Origin: Halorubrum salipaludis
GTDB taxonomy: Archaea > Halobacteriota > Halobacteria > Halobacteriales > Haloferacaceae
DNA: 64,000 bases
Direction: 5' to 3'
Assembly: GCF_002286985.1 (NCBI RefSeq)
Contig: NZ_NSKC01000001.1
Span: forward strand, 434,001 to 498,000
In this document: piece after piece, positions 1 to 8,412 of the stretch
How the letters are laid out: each line of letters opens with the position of its first letter
Numbering within the stretch: the first letter of the stretch is position 1
The notes under the pieces: model-generated
What the model was told of the DNA's origin: nothing
The model's database searches: none
What the model saw: only the letters and a program-made list of their open reading frames with translations
Translations under genes and position numbers: made by a program

Positions 1-1349
1 CGGGGCTCGGGACCGCGGTGTGGGAGGTGCGCCGGGTCGGCCGGCCGTACTACCCGCAGGTGGCGCTCATCAGCGTGGCGCTCCTGGCCCCGCTCGTCGC
101 GGCGGCGGGGACGGCCGCCGAGGTCCCGCCGTTCGTGGACGACCGGATGAACCTCGTCCCGACCGCGGGCGCGGTCTCGACCGTCGCGATCGCCGCGCTG
201 CTCGGCCGGTACCGGCTCTTCGACCTGCCGCCGCTGGCGTACGTGACCGCGATGAAGTACTCGCCGGACCCTCTCCTCGTCCTCGACGACGACGGGGCGA
301 TCGTCCACGCGAACGAGCGCGGCGGGGCGTTCCTCGACCGCCTCGGCGCGTCGCCCGGGAGCGACGTGCGGCTGTCGGCGCTGCTCGACGGGTTCTCGCT
401 CGACGACGCCGCGCGGATCGAGACGCAGTCCGGCGACGACTCGACCGACGCGGGGGAAAGCGGCGGCCGGAACGGCACGGGAGGGAGCTGTGACCCCCTC
501 GCGGTGCCCGGGCCCGCGGGAGAGCCGGCGTACTACCGCCCGTTCGTCGAGCCGCTCGTCAGGGGCGGCCGCCGCGCCGGCTGGGTGGTCGTCCTCCGGG
601 ACGAGACCGTCCAAGAGCGGCGCCGTCGCGAGCTCGAACGGCAGAACGAGCGGATGGAGGCGTTTTCCGCGACCGTCTCGCACGACCTCCGGAACCCCCT
701 CGGCGTCGCGCAGGGCTACCTCGAGCTGGCCGAGACGGGGGACGGGCCGCCGGACGCGCTCGAGAAGGTTCGAGCGGCTCACGACCGGATGGAGACGATC
801 ATCACGCAGCTGCTGTTGCTCGCGCGAGAGGGGCGACCGATCGGCGACCTGCAGTCTGTCGACCTGGGCGCGCTGGCCCGGACGGCGTGGTCGCACGTGG
901 AGACGGGCGACGCGACGCTGACGGTGACCGTCGAGGGAGCGATCCGGGCCGATCCGGGGACGCTCCAGCACGTCTTCGAGAACCTGTTCCGCAACGCGAT
1001 CGAGCACGGCGGCGACGAGGTGAGCGCGGTCGCGGTGAGCCCGATCGACGGCGGGTTCGCCGTCAGCGACGACGGCGTGGGGGTAGACGTGAGCGAGGCG
1101 GAAGCGCTCGACGGCGACGGCGACGGGTCCGACGGTGACGAATCGGGGCGCGACGGCACCGGAATCGGACTGACGATCGTCCGCACGGTCGTCGAGGCCC
1201 ACGGCTGGGCGTTCCGGATGACGAACGGCCCCGACGGCGGCGCGCGCGCCGAGATAACTGGCGTCGAGGCCGTCGGCGGCGGAGCCGACGCTGGGGACGA
1301 AACCGGCTCGGACGGCTCGGAAAAATCGGCCGCGGGAGACCGTCGCTGA
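1..1349 (+). CDS. Sensor histidine kinase, 5' end outside the window
   Basis: The reading frame is open from the first bases, so the gene begins upstream; a GTG at 18 is not needed as a start. The visible part has two hydrophobic segments, the end of an N-terminal multi-TM sensor module. A PAS-like region follows (SPDPLLVLDDDG). The dimerisation/phosphoacceptor helix has the H-box VSHDLRNPLG near base 680. The ATPase domain has its N-box at FRNAIEHGG and G-box at GTGIGLTIV. It should autophosphorylate the H-box His and pass phosphate to an unlinked response regulator; none is adjacent. The C-terminus is acidic and low-complexity. It converges with the rpa3 operon downstream. The signal sensed is unknown. 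Confidence 0.88.
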   Translation, partial: GLGTAVWEVRRVGRPYYPQVALISVALLAPLVAAAGTAAEVPPFVDDRMNLVPTAGAVSTVAIAALLGRYRLFDLPPLAYVTAMKYSPDPLLVLDDDGAIVHANERGGAFLDRLGASPGSDVRLSALLDGFSLDDAARIETQSGDDSTDAGESGGRNGTGGSCDPLAVPGPAGEPAYYRPFVEPLVRGGRRAGWVVVLRDETVQERRRRELERQNERMEAFSATVSHDLRNPLGVAQGYLELAETGDGPPDALEKVRAAHDRMETIITQLLLLAREGRPIGDLQSVDLGALARTAWSHVETGDATLTVTVEGAIRADPGTLQHVFENLFRNAIEHGGDEVSAVAVSPIDGGFAVSDDGVGVDVSEAEALDGDGDGSDGDESGRDGTGIGLTIVRTVVEAHGWAFRMTNGPDGGARAEITGVEAVGGGADAGDETGSDGSEKSAAGDRR

Positions 1350-1364
1350 CCGGGACGGATTCGC

Positions 1365-2003
1365 TCAGATTCCGGCGGGGGAGTCGGTCGGCGAGTCCGC
1401 CGGGTCGGCGGCGAGCTCGTCGCCGTCGCCCTCGTCGAGGTCCTCGAGGGCCGACAGCGCGGCGTCCTTGTACGTCTCGGGGTCGAGGTCGTACTCCTCG
1501 CGGGCCATCCGCGCGTACTCGTTGCCCTCGTCGTCGAACGCGGCGACGCGTTCGATCGTTCGCGTGGCCGTCTCGGCGACCCAGCGGTCGCGGGTGACGG
1601 CGTCGACCTCGGTGATCGACTCGGGGCGGACGGAGACCCGGACGGTGCCGTCGTCGGTCTCGTACGTCCGGGGCTTCCCCACGACTGCGACGTAAGCGGG
1701 CGGCTCCAGGTCGCGGAGCTTGGAGGCGGCCTCGGGCTGGTACTGGCCGGCGTACACGAAGAACGTGCCCGTCGGGTCGACGATGCGGCCGCGCCAGTAC
1801 TCGGCGTCCTCGCCGACGTCCTCCTTCTCCGTGAGGGTGCCGACGAAGAACACGCGGTTCGAGGACTCGCCCGTCGGTAACAGCGCGTAGACGGGGGCGC
1901 GCTCGTCGTCGGACTCGGTGAACGTGTAGCCGGCGTCGTTGAACTCGCTCGCGAACACGCGCCGGGCGACCTCTCGGCTGGGGGTAGACTGGTTCTGACT
2001 CAT
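1365..2003 (-). CDS. rpap3: RPA-associated protein Rpap3 (COG3390 family)
   Basis: A 212-residue acidic protein with an OB-like core (YWRGRIVDPTGTFFVYAGQYQPEAA is the conserved stretch, near residues 68-90). It belongs to the RPA-associated protein family that partners archaeal RPA3; in Haloferax volcanii rpa3 and rpap3 are co-transcribed and their products bind. The same arrangement is seen here: its ATG lies one base beyond the stop of rpa3, so the two are surely one operon. The C-terminus is a Glu/Asp-rich tail. The expected role is to form or stabilise a single-stranded-DNA binding complex in replication and repair. The assignment to the RPA3 rather than the RPA1 partner rests on the adjacent gene. 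Confidence 0.85.
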   Translation of the reverse strand: MSQNQSTPSREVARRVFASEFNDAGYTFTESDDERAPVYALLPTGESSNRVFFVGTLTEKEDVGEDAEYWRGRIVDPTGTFFVYAGQYQPEAASKLRDLEPPAYVAVVGKPRTYETDDGTVRVSVRPESITEVDAVTRDRWVAETATRTIERVAAFDDEGNEYARMAREEYDLDPETYKDAALSALEDLDEGDGDELAADPADSPTDSPAGI

Positions 2004-2004
2004 C

Positions 2005-2931
2005 TCAGATCGACCTCGCTTCGATCAGCGCGCTTTCAACGTCGACGTCGCCGGGACGCTCCATCTCGTCGACCAGGACGTACCGGCCGAAGGTGGGACC
2101 GGTGACGCGGTAGTACCGCCCGAGCACGTCGTCGCCCATCTCCTCGGCGACGACGGTGGTGTCGAGCGCGTCCATCGCCATGTCCTTGGCCTCCTCTAGG
2201 CCCATCCCGGTGAGCTCCTCGGTGGCCTCGCGGTCGAAGATGACCTCGGTGACGGTCTCGCCGTCGTCGAGGACGCCCTTGATCCGGAGGTCGAACTCGC
2301 CCTCGACCTGCCCGTGCTCCGAACAGCGCCCGTTCTGGAGGACGCGCGTGCAGTCGTCCTCGGGGCAGCGCTTGATGAGCCCGGAGCCGGACTGGATATC
2401 CACGAGGGCTCCCTCGACGGTGTCGGCGTTGTCGCCGACCTCGATCTCCTCGTCGATCTCGGTGATCTGCGTCGTCCGGTTGAGCTTCACCGAGTAGCTC
2501 CCCTCGTACTCGTCGGTGACGACGTTCGAGAGCTCGTACGCCTGCCCCTCCGTCAGTTCGGGGAGGTCGGAGGTCTCGAAGGCGACGAACTTGATCGTGC
2601 CCGACTCGTCGCCTAAGAGCCCGACCTGCGAGATCGAGTCGCTGCGGGGCTCCCAGAGGTCGACCAGTTCCACGCGCAGGTCGACCCACTGTTCGTCCTC
2701 GTCGATCTCGTTGACCAGGACGGACTCGCTGCCGCCGCGGCCGAGCTCGTCGCGCTCCATCCCGGCGTCTTCGAGGTAGCTGTTGGTGACGCTCCGGCGC
2801 GCCTCGTCGAGGGGGACGCGGTACTCGTTGACGAGGTTCTCCAGTCGCTCCTCGACCTCGTCGGCGCCGACGTCTAGGTGGTCCGAGAACTGTTCCGCTA
2901 TCGCTTCCGCTTCCTGTCGCAGTTCGCTCAT
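2005..2931 (-). CDS. rpa3: Replication protein A 3 (single-stranded DNA binding, OB fold and zinc finger)
   Basis: 308 residues from the ATG at 2931 (MSELRQEAEAIAEQF); an upstream in-frame ATG at 2961 would add ten basic residues that do not look native. An N-terminal helical region of about 70 residues is followed by an OB fold (VDLRVELVDLWEP to TQITEID). A zinc-finger motif follows (CPEDDC, then C and H in GRCSEHGQ, about residue 190-210), then a C-terminal OB-like domain. This is the order of haloarchaeal RPA3. It binds single-stranded DNA during replication and repair. It is first in the two-gene operon with rpap3. The region upstream, 2932-3200, has no gene. Confidence 0.9.
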   Translation of the reverse strand: MSELRQEAEAIAEQFSDHLDVGADEVEERLENLVNEYRVPLDEARRSVTNSYLEDAGMERDELGRGGSESVLVNEIDEDEQWVDLRVELVDLWEPRSDSISQVGLLGDESGTIKFVAFETSDLPELTEGQAYELSNVVTDEYEGSYSVKLNRTTQITEIDEEIEVGDNADTVEGALVDIQSGSGLIKRCPEDDCTRVLQNGRCSEHGQVEGEFDLRIKGVLDDGETVTEVIFDREATEELTGMGLEEAKDMAMDALDTTVVAEEMGDDVLGRYYRVTGPTFGRYVLVDEMERPGDVDVESALIEARSI

Positions 2932-3199
2932 GGGGTGTCTCCGCCTCCGGTCGTGTTTCAATGGGAGGCGTACGACGGTTGGTTCCTCACGGTATTAAAA
3001 ATCCCGCAACCGCGGTGAAAGTGAACGAAACGGCGCGTATGACCCCTCGTACCGCGGGATCTCCGATTCGCGCCGATCGCCGGACGCTGACCGATCGCCC
3101 CGGCGTCTGACGCGCGTCAGCCACGCGCGGGCGCTGTTTCAAGTGGAACGATACCACGTGAAGTGCTCTCACGAAACGGCGTGGGTTTTGGCGCAACGG

Positions 3200-3466
3200 T
3201 CGCTTATAAACAGACGCGCGGTGGCGTGCGCCTGCGAGCGCCCTTATAAGGGCGCGAGCAGCCCGCACGAGGGAGTCGCTGGCGGCTGTCGCCGCCAGCG
3301 ACGAGGCTGGGGAGGTACGAGGTGCGGTTGCCGTGCGGTCGGGTGGGACTCAAAGGGGCAGCCGCGAGGCGGGCGCAGGTGACGCAAGGACCGCAGGGAA
3401 CGAGCGAAGCGAGTGACCGAGGACCGCAGCGAACGTGCGCCCGCCTCGCGGCTGGGGCTTTGGAGG
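3200..3466 (+). ncRNA. Candidate structured RNA element, copy A
   Basis: One of three related elements in this window. A TTATAAAC box at 3204-3211 precedes by about 20 bases a set of nested stems. P1 pairs GCGTGCG (3224-3230) with CGCACG near 3264-3269. P2 is a perfect palindrome at 3238-3255. A fixed GAGGGAG follows. P3 has 11 perfect pairs (3275-3285 with 3292-3302). The fixed block GAGGCTGGGGAGG is at 3303-3315 and ACTCAAAGGGGCA at 3348-3360. P4 is a 19-bp perfect long-range stem (3359-3377 with 3436-3454), and the element ends in GGGGCTTTG. CAAAG and CTTTG also pair beyond P4. The block GGTGACGCAAGGACCGCA is inside P4. Short reading frames through it are not conserved between copies. Transcription and function are inferred, not shown. 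Confidence 0.55.
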
Positions 3467-3740
3467 AGATCGCGTCGATCGGCCGTTTATGAACAACGAG
3501 ACCAACGTACAGCCGAGCAACTGGGGCTTTGGAGGAGTTCGTGTCGATCGGCCGTTTATGAACAACGAGACCAACGTACAGCCGAGCGGCTGGGGCTTTG
3601 GAGGAGATCGCGTCGATCGGCCGTTTATGAACAACGAGACCAACGTACAGCCGAGCGACTGGGGCTTTGGAGGAGATCGCGTCGATCGGCCGTTTATGAA
3701 CAACGAGACCAACGTACAGCCGAGCGGCTGGGGCTTTGGC
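3452..3740 (+). repeat. 69-bp tandem repeat, four full units and a partial fifth
   Basis: Units begin CTGGGGCTTTGG at 3452, 3521, 3590, 3659 and 3728, exactly 69 bases apart. Units are near-identical and differ mainly at the base pair before CTGGGG (GC, AA, GA) and at GATCGCG versus GTTCGTG. Each unit contains GTTTATGAAC, close to the TTATAAAC box found upstream of the structured elements, and each starts with the 3' terminal block of copy A. Because 69 is a multiple of three, both strands stay open and give a spurious 23-residue peptide repeat. The array ends near TTCACCG and a TTATAAAC at about 3764. There are no spacers, so it is not CRISPR. Confidence 0.9.
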
Positions 3741-3855
3741 GGCGTTCACCGCGCTGGCAACCACTTATAAACGTCTCACGCCGGGTCCGCCATTCCGGGC
3801 CCGATCATCTCCCCATCGCCAACGGACCTATATCCGACGCGCCGGTACGGCCTCC

Positions 3856-4158
3856 ATGGACGACCGACTCGAACGCGTCATCCGCCAGCAGCTCCGCAAG
3901 GCGGGCAAGCAGTTCGAGGAGGCCAAGCGGGCGTACGCCGAGGCGAAGGACGATCCCGCGGGCGACGGCGCGGGGGCGGCGCGGTACGACCTCCCGACCG
4001 ACGACGAGGGGCGCGCCCGGATCGTCTGTCGCCGGCACGCCGAGCGCCGGGCCGTCGCCGTCGACGGCGAGGGACGACCGTCGTGTTTCGAGTCCGGGCA
4101 CCCCGACTGCGAGGGGTGCGCGGAGGACGTGCGGGAGGGGTTCGTCGAGACCTGGTGA
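3856..4158 (+). CDS. Conserved haloarchaeal small protein with Cys/His cluster (DUF7091-like)
   Basis: 100 residues from the ATG at 3856. The N-terminus is a charged amphipathic helix (residues 1-35) rich in Gln, Lys and Glu. The C-terminal half has a possible metal site: CRRH near residue 58, then CFESGHPDCEGC near 78-90. It resembles an uncharacterised haloarchaeal family I remember as DUF7091; the function is unknown. A TTATAAAC box at about 3764 and a CTATAT at about 3829 lie upstream, and the latter fits a leaderless start. The next gene begins 92 bases downstream on the same strand. Confidence 0.65.
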   Translation: MDDRLERVIRQQLRKAGKQFEEAKRAYAEAKDDPAGDGAGAARYDLPTDDEGRARIVCRRHAERRAVAVDGEGRPSCFESGHPDCEGCAEDVREGFVETW

Positions 4159-4250
4159 GCGGGGAGCCGGGGACCGGACGGATCCAGAAGACGCGACGGA
4201 CCCCGGGATCCACCCAAAGGCGTTTCTCTCCCGGCGTCTTCAGCCCACCC

Positions 4251-5471
4251 ATGAAACGGACGGCGATCGTCGTCGCGCTCCTCGTCGCGGTCGGCGTCGG
4301 GCTCGCGGCCTCCGGCTTCTTCGCCGGGGCGGGCGACGAGGCGCCGCCGCCGACCGTCGAGGAGCCGGCGCCCTCGGGGGTCGAGGAGGCGTCGCTCGTC
4401 GAGGTCGCGGGCGAGTACCGGCTCTGGCCGTACACGAGCCGGAGCACCGATCCGGCGGGCCGGACGCTCGCGATCAACGTCCTCTTCCACGCCGACGCGG
4501 AGACGACGCGCGCGGCGATCGAGGGGCGGTCCGGGGCGGACTGGGAGGAGACCGAGGAGGCGGAGGCGGCGGCGACGACCGCCAGCGACGCCGAGCAGGT
4601 GGGGGCGATCGTCGAGCGCGACTGGGCGGACGCGCACAGCTCCGACCGCTACAGCTACGTGGAGGGGCCGGACGGCGGCGTCTGGCTGGAGGAGACGTTC
4701 GAGCTCCACGACGGCGCGTACCTCGGCGTGCGCGACCACCTCCGCGCGTACGAGTCGCCGGACGGCGCCTACACCGCGGTGCAGGCCCACGAGGAGTACT
4801 ACGACTGGTTCCGGCTCCGCCACACGGTGCCGGGCATCGACGCCCCCGCCGTCAGGCTGGAAGACGAGTTCATCCGCGGCGGGGTCGACGCCGAGGTCAG
4901 CCGCGAGTACCGCGGCATCGAGGGCGGGTGGAGCGACGGCTGGGTCTCGGTGATCGAGCTCGCGGCGCTGGCGACGCTGTCCGGCGCGCTGCTCCGGCGC
5001 CGGACCCGGGCCGCGGCGGTCGAGCTCGCGGGTCGGGCCCGGCGGGAGGCGGGGCGACACGCGGACGCCGCGCTGCTCGGCGCCGCGCTCGCGGCCGTCA
5101 TCGTCGGGGTCCGGGTCGCGGGGGTCGCGCTGGAGACAGCGTATCCGGGGGTCGGTCCGAAGCTCATCGCCGCCCCGCTGTACCTCGCCATCGCGGTCGG
5201 GATCCCGGGGCTGGTCGTCGCGCGGGCCCCCGATTCGGAGCCGAGCGCGGCGCTGCTCGGGGTCGTTATCGGGCTGGGCGCGGGGTTCGTGATCGACTTC
5301 GCGGCGCTCGGCGTGGCGGTGCCGCCCGACCTCCTCGTCCACCGGGTCGCCCTCCTCGCCGCGATCGGCGTCGTCGCGCTGGGACGGGCCGCCGGCGACC
5401 GCCCGGTGCTCGCGGCGGGGCTGGCCGCGTGGGCGGTCGGGCTGGCGCTCCCGCTCGCAGACGTGATCTGA
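4251..5471 (+). CDS. Exported or membrane protein of unknown function, C-terminal TM bundle
   Basis: 406 residues from ATG 4251. It opens with a lysine/arginine-flanked hydrophobic helix (AIVVALLVAVGVGLAASGFF) that could be a signal anchor. An acidic extracytoplasmic domain of about 210 residues follows, with no family motif I recognise. The last 170 residues form four to five hydrophobic segments separated by Arg-rich loops. The topology suggests a large domain outside the membrane held by the C-terminal bundle. No catalytic motif was seen. The gene stands alone on the plus strand, with 107 bases before the next start. I cannot assign a function. Confidence 0.7.
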   Translation: MKRTAIVVALLVAVGVGLAASGFFAGAGDEAPPPTVEEPAPSGVEEASLVEVAGEYRLWPYTSRSTDPAGRTLAINVLFHADAETTRAAIEGRSGADWEETEEAEAAATTASDAEQVGAIVERDWADAHSSDRYSYVEGPDGGVWLEETFELHDGAYLGVRDHLRAYESPDGAYTAVQAHEEYYDWFRLRHTVPGIDAPAVRLEDEFIRGGVDAEVSREYRGIEGGWSDGWVSVIELAALATLSGALLRRRTRAAAVELAGRARREAGRHADAALLGAALAAVIVGVRVAGVALETAYPGVGPKLIAAPLYLAIAVGIPGLVVARAPDSEPSAALLGVVIGLGAGFVIDFAALGVAVPPDLLVHRVALLAAIGVVALGRAAGDRPVLAAGLAAWAVGLALPLADVI

Positions 5472-5578
5472 GCGGCTCGCGGGGGTGAGTCGACCGAATT
5501 AACGGAGATACGGGGGTTCGATCCGACGGCGACACCACAGAAGAGATATACGCGAGGGGCGAAAGAGTCGACGAACGC

Positions 5579-7528
5579 ATGACGCGGCAGATCAGCCGGC
5601 GGGAGACGCTCGCGGGGGTCGGAGTCGCGGCCCTGAGCGCCGGCTGTCTCGGCCGCACGCGGAACATCGCGGGCCGCGACCGGTCCTCGCAGCTGACCCT
5701 GGAGATCAACGCCCCGCCCGCCGACAGGGACCCCAACGCGATCCGGATCGCGAGACACCTCGCTGAGAACCTGAACGCGGTCGGGATCGACGCCCGGATC
5801 AACACCCTCGGGCACACCGACCTCCGGCGGAAGGTGCTCATCAACCACAACTTCGACGTGTACGTCGGGCAGTTCCGGGAGGCGGAGCCGTTCGACCCGG
5901 ACGCGATGTACGCGTTCACCCACTCGCGGTTCGTCGCCGAGGCGGGGTGGCAGAACCCGTTCGGGTTCACCGACATCAACGGCGTCGACGACCTGCTCGC
6001 GAGCCAGCGCCGCACCGAGGGCGACGAGCGACGCGAGGCGGCCGCGGACCTCCAGCGGGCCCTCGCCGAGCTGCAGCCGTTCACCGTCGTGGCGTTCCCC
6101 GACCCGCTCACGGCGGTCCGCGAGGACCGCTTCGAGAACTGGACGAACCGCCAGCCGCTGTCGGTCGGCGGGCTGCTGGGCTTGGAGCGCGTCGGCGCGG
6201 CGGGCGGCGACGCGGACGGGAGCGAGACCGGGAACGAAACCGCCGACGGCGACGCCAACGAGACGATCGACGGCAACGAGACCGACGAGGACCTGATCGA
6301 CGACAACCCGCTCACGGACGATGAGACGGACGACGGCGACACCCTCCGGCTCGTGACGACCGACGAGCGCATCACGCAGAACTGGAACCCGATCGCCGCC
6401 GAGTACCGGCGCTACGGCACGTTCACCTCCCTGCTGTACGACCGGCTCGCGCTGGTCGACGGCGGGGAGGCGATCCCCTGGCTCGCCGCCGACTGGGAGC
6501 GGACCGGCGACGCGGGGATCGAGGTCTCGCTGCGGGACGCCGACTGGCACGACGGGGAGCCCGTGACCGCCGAAGACGTCGCGTTCACCTACGAGTTCCT
6601 CCGGGACACCGCGATGGGGGGCACCGAGTCGCCGGTACCGACGCCGACGTTCCGCGGTCGGGTCTCCGCCGTCGAGGCGGCGACCGCCGTCGACGACCGG
6701 ACGGTCCGGCTGACGCTCGACGGCGTCAACGACGCGGTCGGCGTGCGCGCGCTCCAGGTCCCGATCCTGCCGAAGCACGTCTGGGAGGAGCGGACCGACG
6801 TGGCGACGATCGCCGGCATCGAGTTCGACGCGGAGACGACCGAGGCCGTGGTGACGAACAACGAGGACCCGGTCGGGAGCGGCCCGGTGCGCTTCGCCGA
6901 GGCGACCCCGGAGGAGTCGGTCGCCTTCGAGCGCAACCCGGACCACTTCCTCGTGCGCGACGCGGGCGGCGGGTCGACCGACGGCGCGGACGCCGACGAG
7001 ACGGACCCGCTGGCGGGGATCCCCGAGCGGTTCCGCGGGAAGCCGGCGTTCGGCCGGCTGGAGATCGAGGTGATGGGCTCGGACATCGCCGCGGTGCAGG
7101 CGGTCGGCGACGGGCTCGCGGACGCGACCGTCTCGAACCTCGGCCCCGACTCAGTCCCGCGGATCGGGCGGGAGGCCGACGCGCGGCTCGTGACGGGGGA
7201 GTCCGGCGGGTTCTACCACGTCGGGTACAACGCCCGGCGGGCGCCGCTGTCGAACCCGCGGTTCCGCGGGGTCCTCGCGTCGCTGATCGACAAGCGGACC
7301 CTCGTCGACGTCGCGTTCGACGGGTACGCCGAGCCCGCCGCCTCGCCGCTCGCCGCCACCCCGGAGTGGGTGCCGTCGGACCTCCGGTGGGGGGACCGGG
7401 AAGCGGACCCCACCCACCCGTTCGTCGGCGAGTCCGGATCGCTGGACGCCGAGACGGCCCGCGAGCGGCTCCGCGAGGCCGGGTACCGATTCGACGACGA
7501 GGGGCGGCTGCTCGCGCCGAGCACATGA
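5579..7528 (+). CDS. Family-5 (oligopeptide/dipeptide type) solute-binding lipoprotein, apparently circularly permuted
   Basis: 649 residues with a twin-arginine lipoprotein signal (SRRETLAGVG, lipobox SAGC, Cys near 21). The order of parts is unusual. Residues about 40-205 match what is normally the C-terminal lobe of SBP_bac_5 proteins (IARHLAENLNAVGIDARI, then FDVYVGQF). After an Asn/Asp/Thr-rich linker of about 50 residues comes the usual N-terminal lobe: DTLRLVTTDE, PWLAADWE, WHDGEPVTAEDVAFTYEF. The chain ends at ERLREAGYRFDDEGRLLAP, exactly where the N-terminal piece would continue in a normal protein. No permease or ATPase gene is adjacent. The following PAP2 gene overlaps by ATGA, so the two are co-translated. 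The ligand is unknown. A TATA-like AGATATA lies at 5543-5549. Confidence 0.85.
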   Translation: MTRQISRRETLAGVGVAALSAGCLGRTRNIAGRDRSSQLTLEINAPPADRDPNAIRIARHLAENLNAVGIDARINTLGHTDLRRKVLINHNFDVYVGQFREAEPFDPDAMYAFTHSRFVAEAGWQNPFGFTDINGVDDLLASQRRTEGDERREAAADLQRALAELQPFTVVAFPDPLTAVREDRFENWTNRQPLSVGGLLGLERVGAAGGDADGSETGNETADGDANETIDGNETDEDLIDDNPLTDDETDDGDTLRLVTTDERITQNWNPIAAEYRRYGTFTSLLYDRLALVDGGEAIPWLAADWERTGDAGIEVSLRDADWHDGEPVTAEDVAFTYEFLRDTAMGGTESPVPTPTFRGRVSAVEAATAVDDRTVRLTLDGVNDAVGVRALQVPILPKHVWEERTDVATIAGIEFDAETTEAVVTNNEDPVGSGPVRFAEATPEESVAFERNPDHFLVRDAGGGSTDGADADETDPLAGIPERFRGKPAFGRLEIEVMGSDIAAVQAVGDGLADATVSNLGPDSVPRIGREADARLVTGESGGFYHVGYNARRAPLSNPRFRGVLASLIDKRTLVDVAFDGYAEPAASPLAATPEWVPSDLRWGDREADPTHPFVGESGSLDAETARERLREAGYRFDDEGRLLAPST

Positions 7529-8385
7529 GCCAGCTCCTGTCGGTCGCGGGGTCGCTCGCGCTGTGGGTGGGTTCCGCCCTCCTCGTCGCGGGCGTCGCCA
7601 TCATCGGCCCGCGGCGGCTGTACGCGCTCTGGAACGACCTGCGCGAGCGACTGTGGGAGATCCGGCGGCCCCTCGCGGCGCTGGTGGTGGTGCTGCTGGC
7701 GAGCGCGATCGGTCGGAGCTCGCTCCAGACGGTCTCCGAGCTGTTCGGGCTCCAGCTGACGTGGGCCATCTACGCGCTGGAGGGGAACTTCGTCGCGTGG
7801 GTGCAGGCGACGTTCGCCTCGCCGCGGCTGACGATGTACTTCTCCGCGATATACGTGTACGGGTACGTATTCCTCCTCTCGTTCCCGTTCTTCGCGTACC
7901 TCGCCCTGCCGCGGACGACGACGGTGAAACGGCTGATCGTCGCGTACGCGCTCAACTACGCGATCGGCCTCGTGATCTACACGATCGTGTTCGCGCACGG
8001 CCCGCGCAACGTCATGCCCGAGATGGTCACGTCGCTGCTTTTCACCCACAACCCGGCGTTCATGGCGCTGACCGGGGAGGTGAACGAGCCCGCGAACGTC
8101 TTCCCCTCGCTGCACACGTCGCTGTCGGTGACCGTCGGGACGTTCGCGGTCCTGACCCGCCGCGAGTACCCGCTGTGGACGCCGATCGCCGCGTGGCTCG
8201 CGATCAGCGTGGTGATCGCGACGATGTACCTCGGGATCCACTGGCTCACGGACGTGATCGGCGGGACCGCGCTCGCGCTCGGCGCGGTGTACCTGTCGTA
8301 TCGGCTCGTCGACGAGGAGGGGGAAGGCGACGGGTCCGGTGTCGTCGGCGACGGGGGGGACGGCGACCGAGACGCCGAGAAATGA
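7525..8385 (+). CDS. PAP2-superfamily membrane phosphatase or inositolphosphotransferase-like protein
   Basis: 286 residues from ATG 7525, which overlaps the stop of the binding-protein gene. Six or so TM helices are visible. Two of the three phosphatase signature motifs are present. PSLHT (near residue 193) is the second, and HWLTDVIGG (near 238) is the third, with its nucleophile-type His. The first motif is weak (AHGPRNVMPE, near 155-165). This pattern fits the PAP2_3 / Aur1-Ipt1 branch, which acts on lipid phosphates or moves phospho-head groups at the membrane. The C-terminal 30 residues are acidic and Gly-rich and probably cytoplasmic. The substrate cannot be read from sequence. Confidence 0.82.
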   Translation: MSQLLSVAGSLALWVGSALLVAGVAIIGPRRLYALWNDLRERLWEIRRPLAALVVVLLASAIGRSSLQTVSELFGLQLTWAIYALEGNFVAWVQATFASPRLTMYFSAIYVYGYVFLLSFPFFAYLALPRTTTVKRLIVAYALNYAIGLVIYTIVFAHGPRNVMPEMVTSLLFTHNPAFMALTGEVNEPANVFPSLHTSLSVTVGTFAVLTRREYPLWTPIAAWLAISVVIATMYLGIHWLTDVIGGTALALGAVYLSYRLVDEEGEGDGSGVVGDGGDGDRDAEK

Positions 8386-8412
8386 GGCGCGCCGCGGTCG
8401 AAACCGGCGGTA

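Noticed and set aside
3230-3480. The structured elements as classical insertion sequences or MITEs
   Set aside because: No terminal inverted repeats common to all copies, no visible target-site duplication, no transposase; length varies and internal stems covary. It remains an alternative to be tested.
3452-3740. Regular direct repeats resembling a CRISPR array
   Set aside because: There are no unique spacers; the repeats are contiguous, 69 bases long and near-identical, and no cas gene is in the window.
3435-3770. Open frame with a 23-residue repeat (GWGFGGDRVDRPF...) that looks like a repeat protein
   Set aside because: It comes from a 69-bp tandem array whose unit is a multiple of three, so frames on both strands stay open; the frame has no start signal and the same DNA block is found in the two other, non-coding copies.
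4799-6946. Long minus-strand open frame of 715 codons, opposite the membrane protein and the solute-binding gene
   Set aside because: It covers two well-supported plus-strand genes; its product is a low-complexity Arg/Pro/Val-rich chain without motifs, as is usual for antisense frames in GC-rich DNA.
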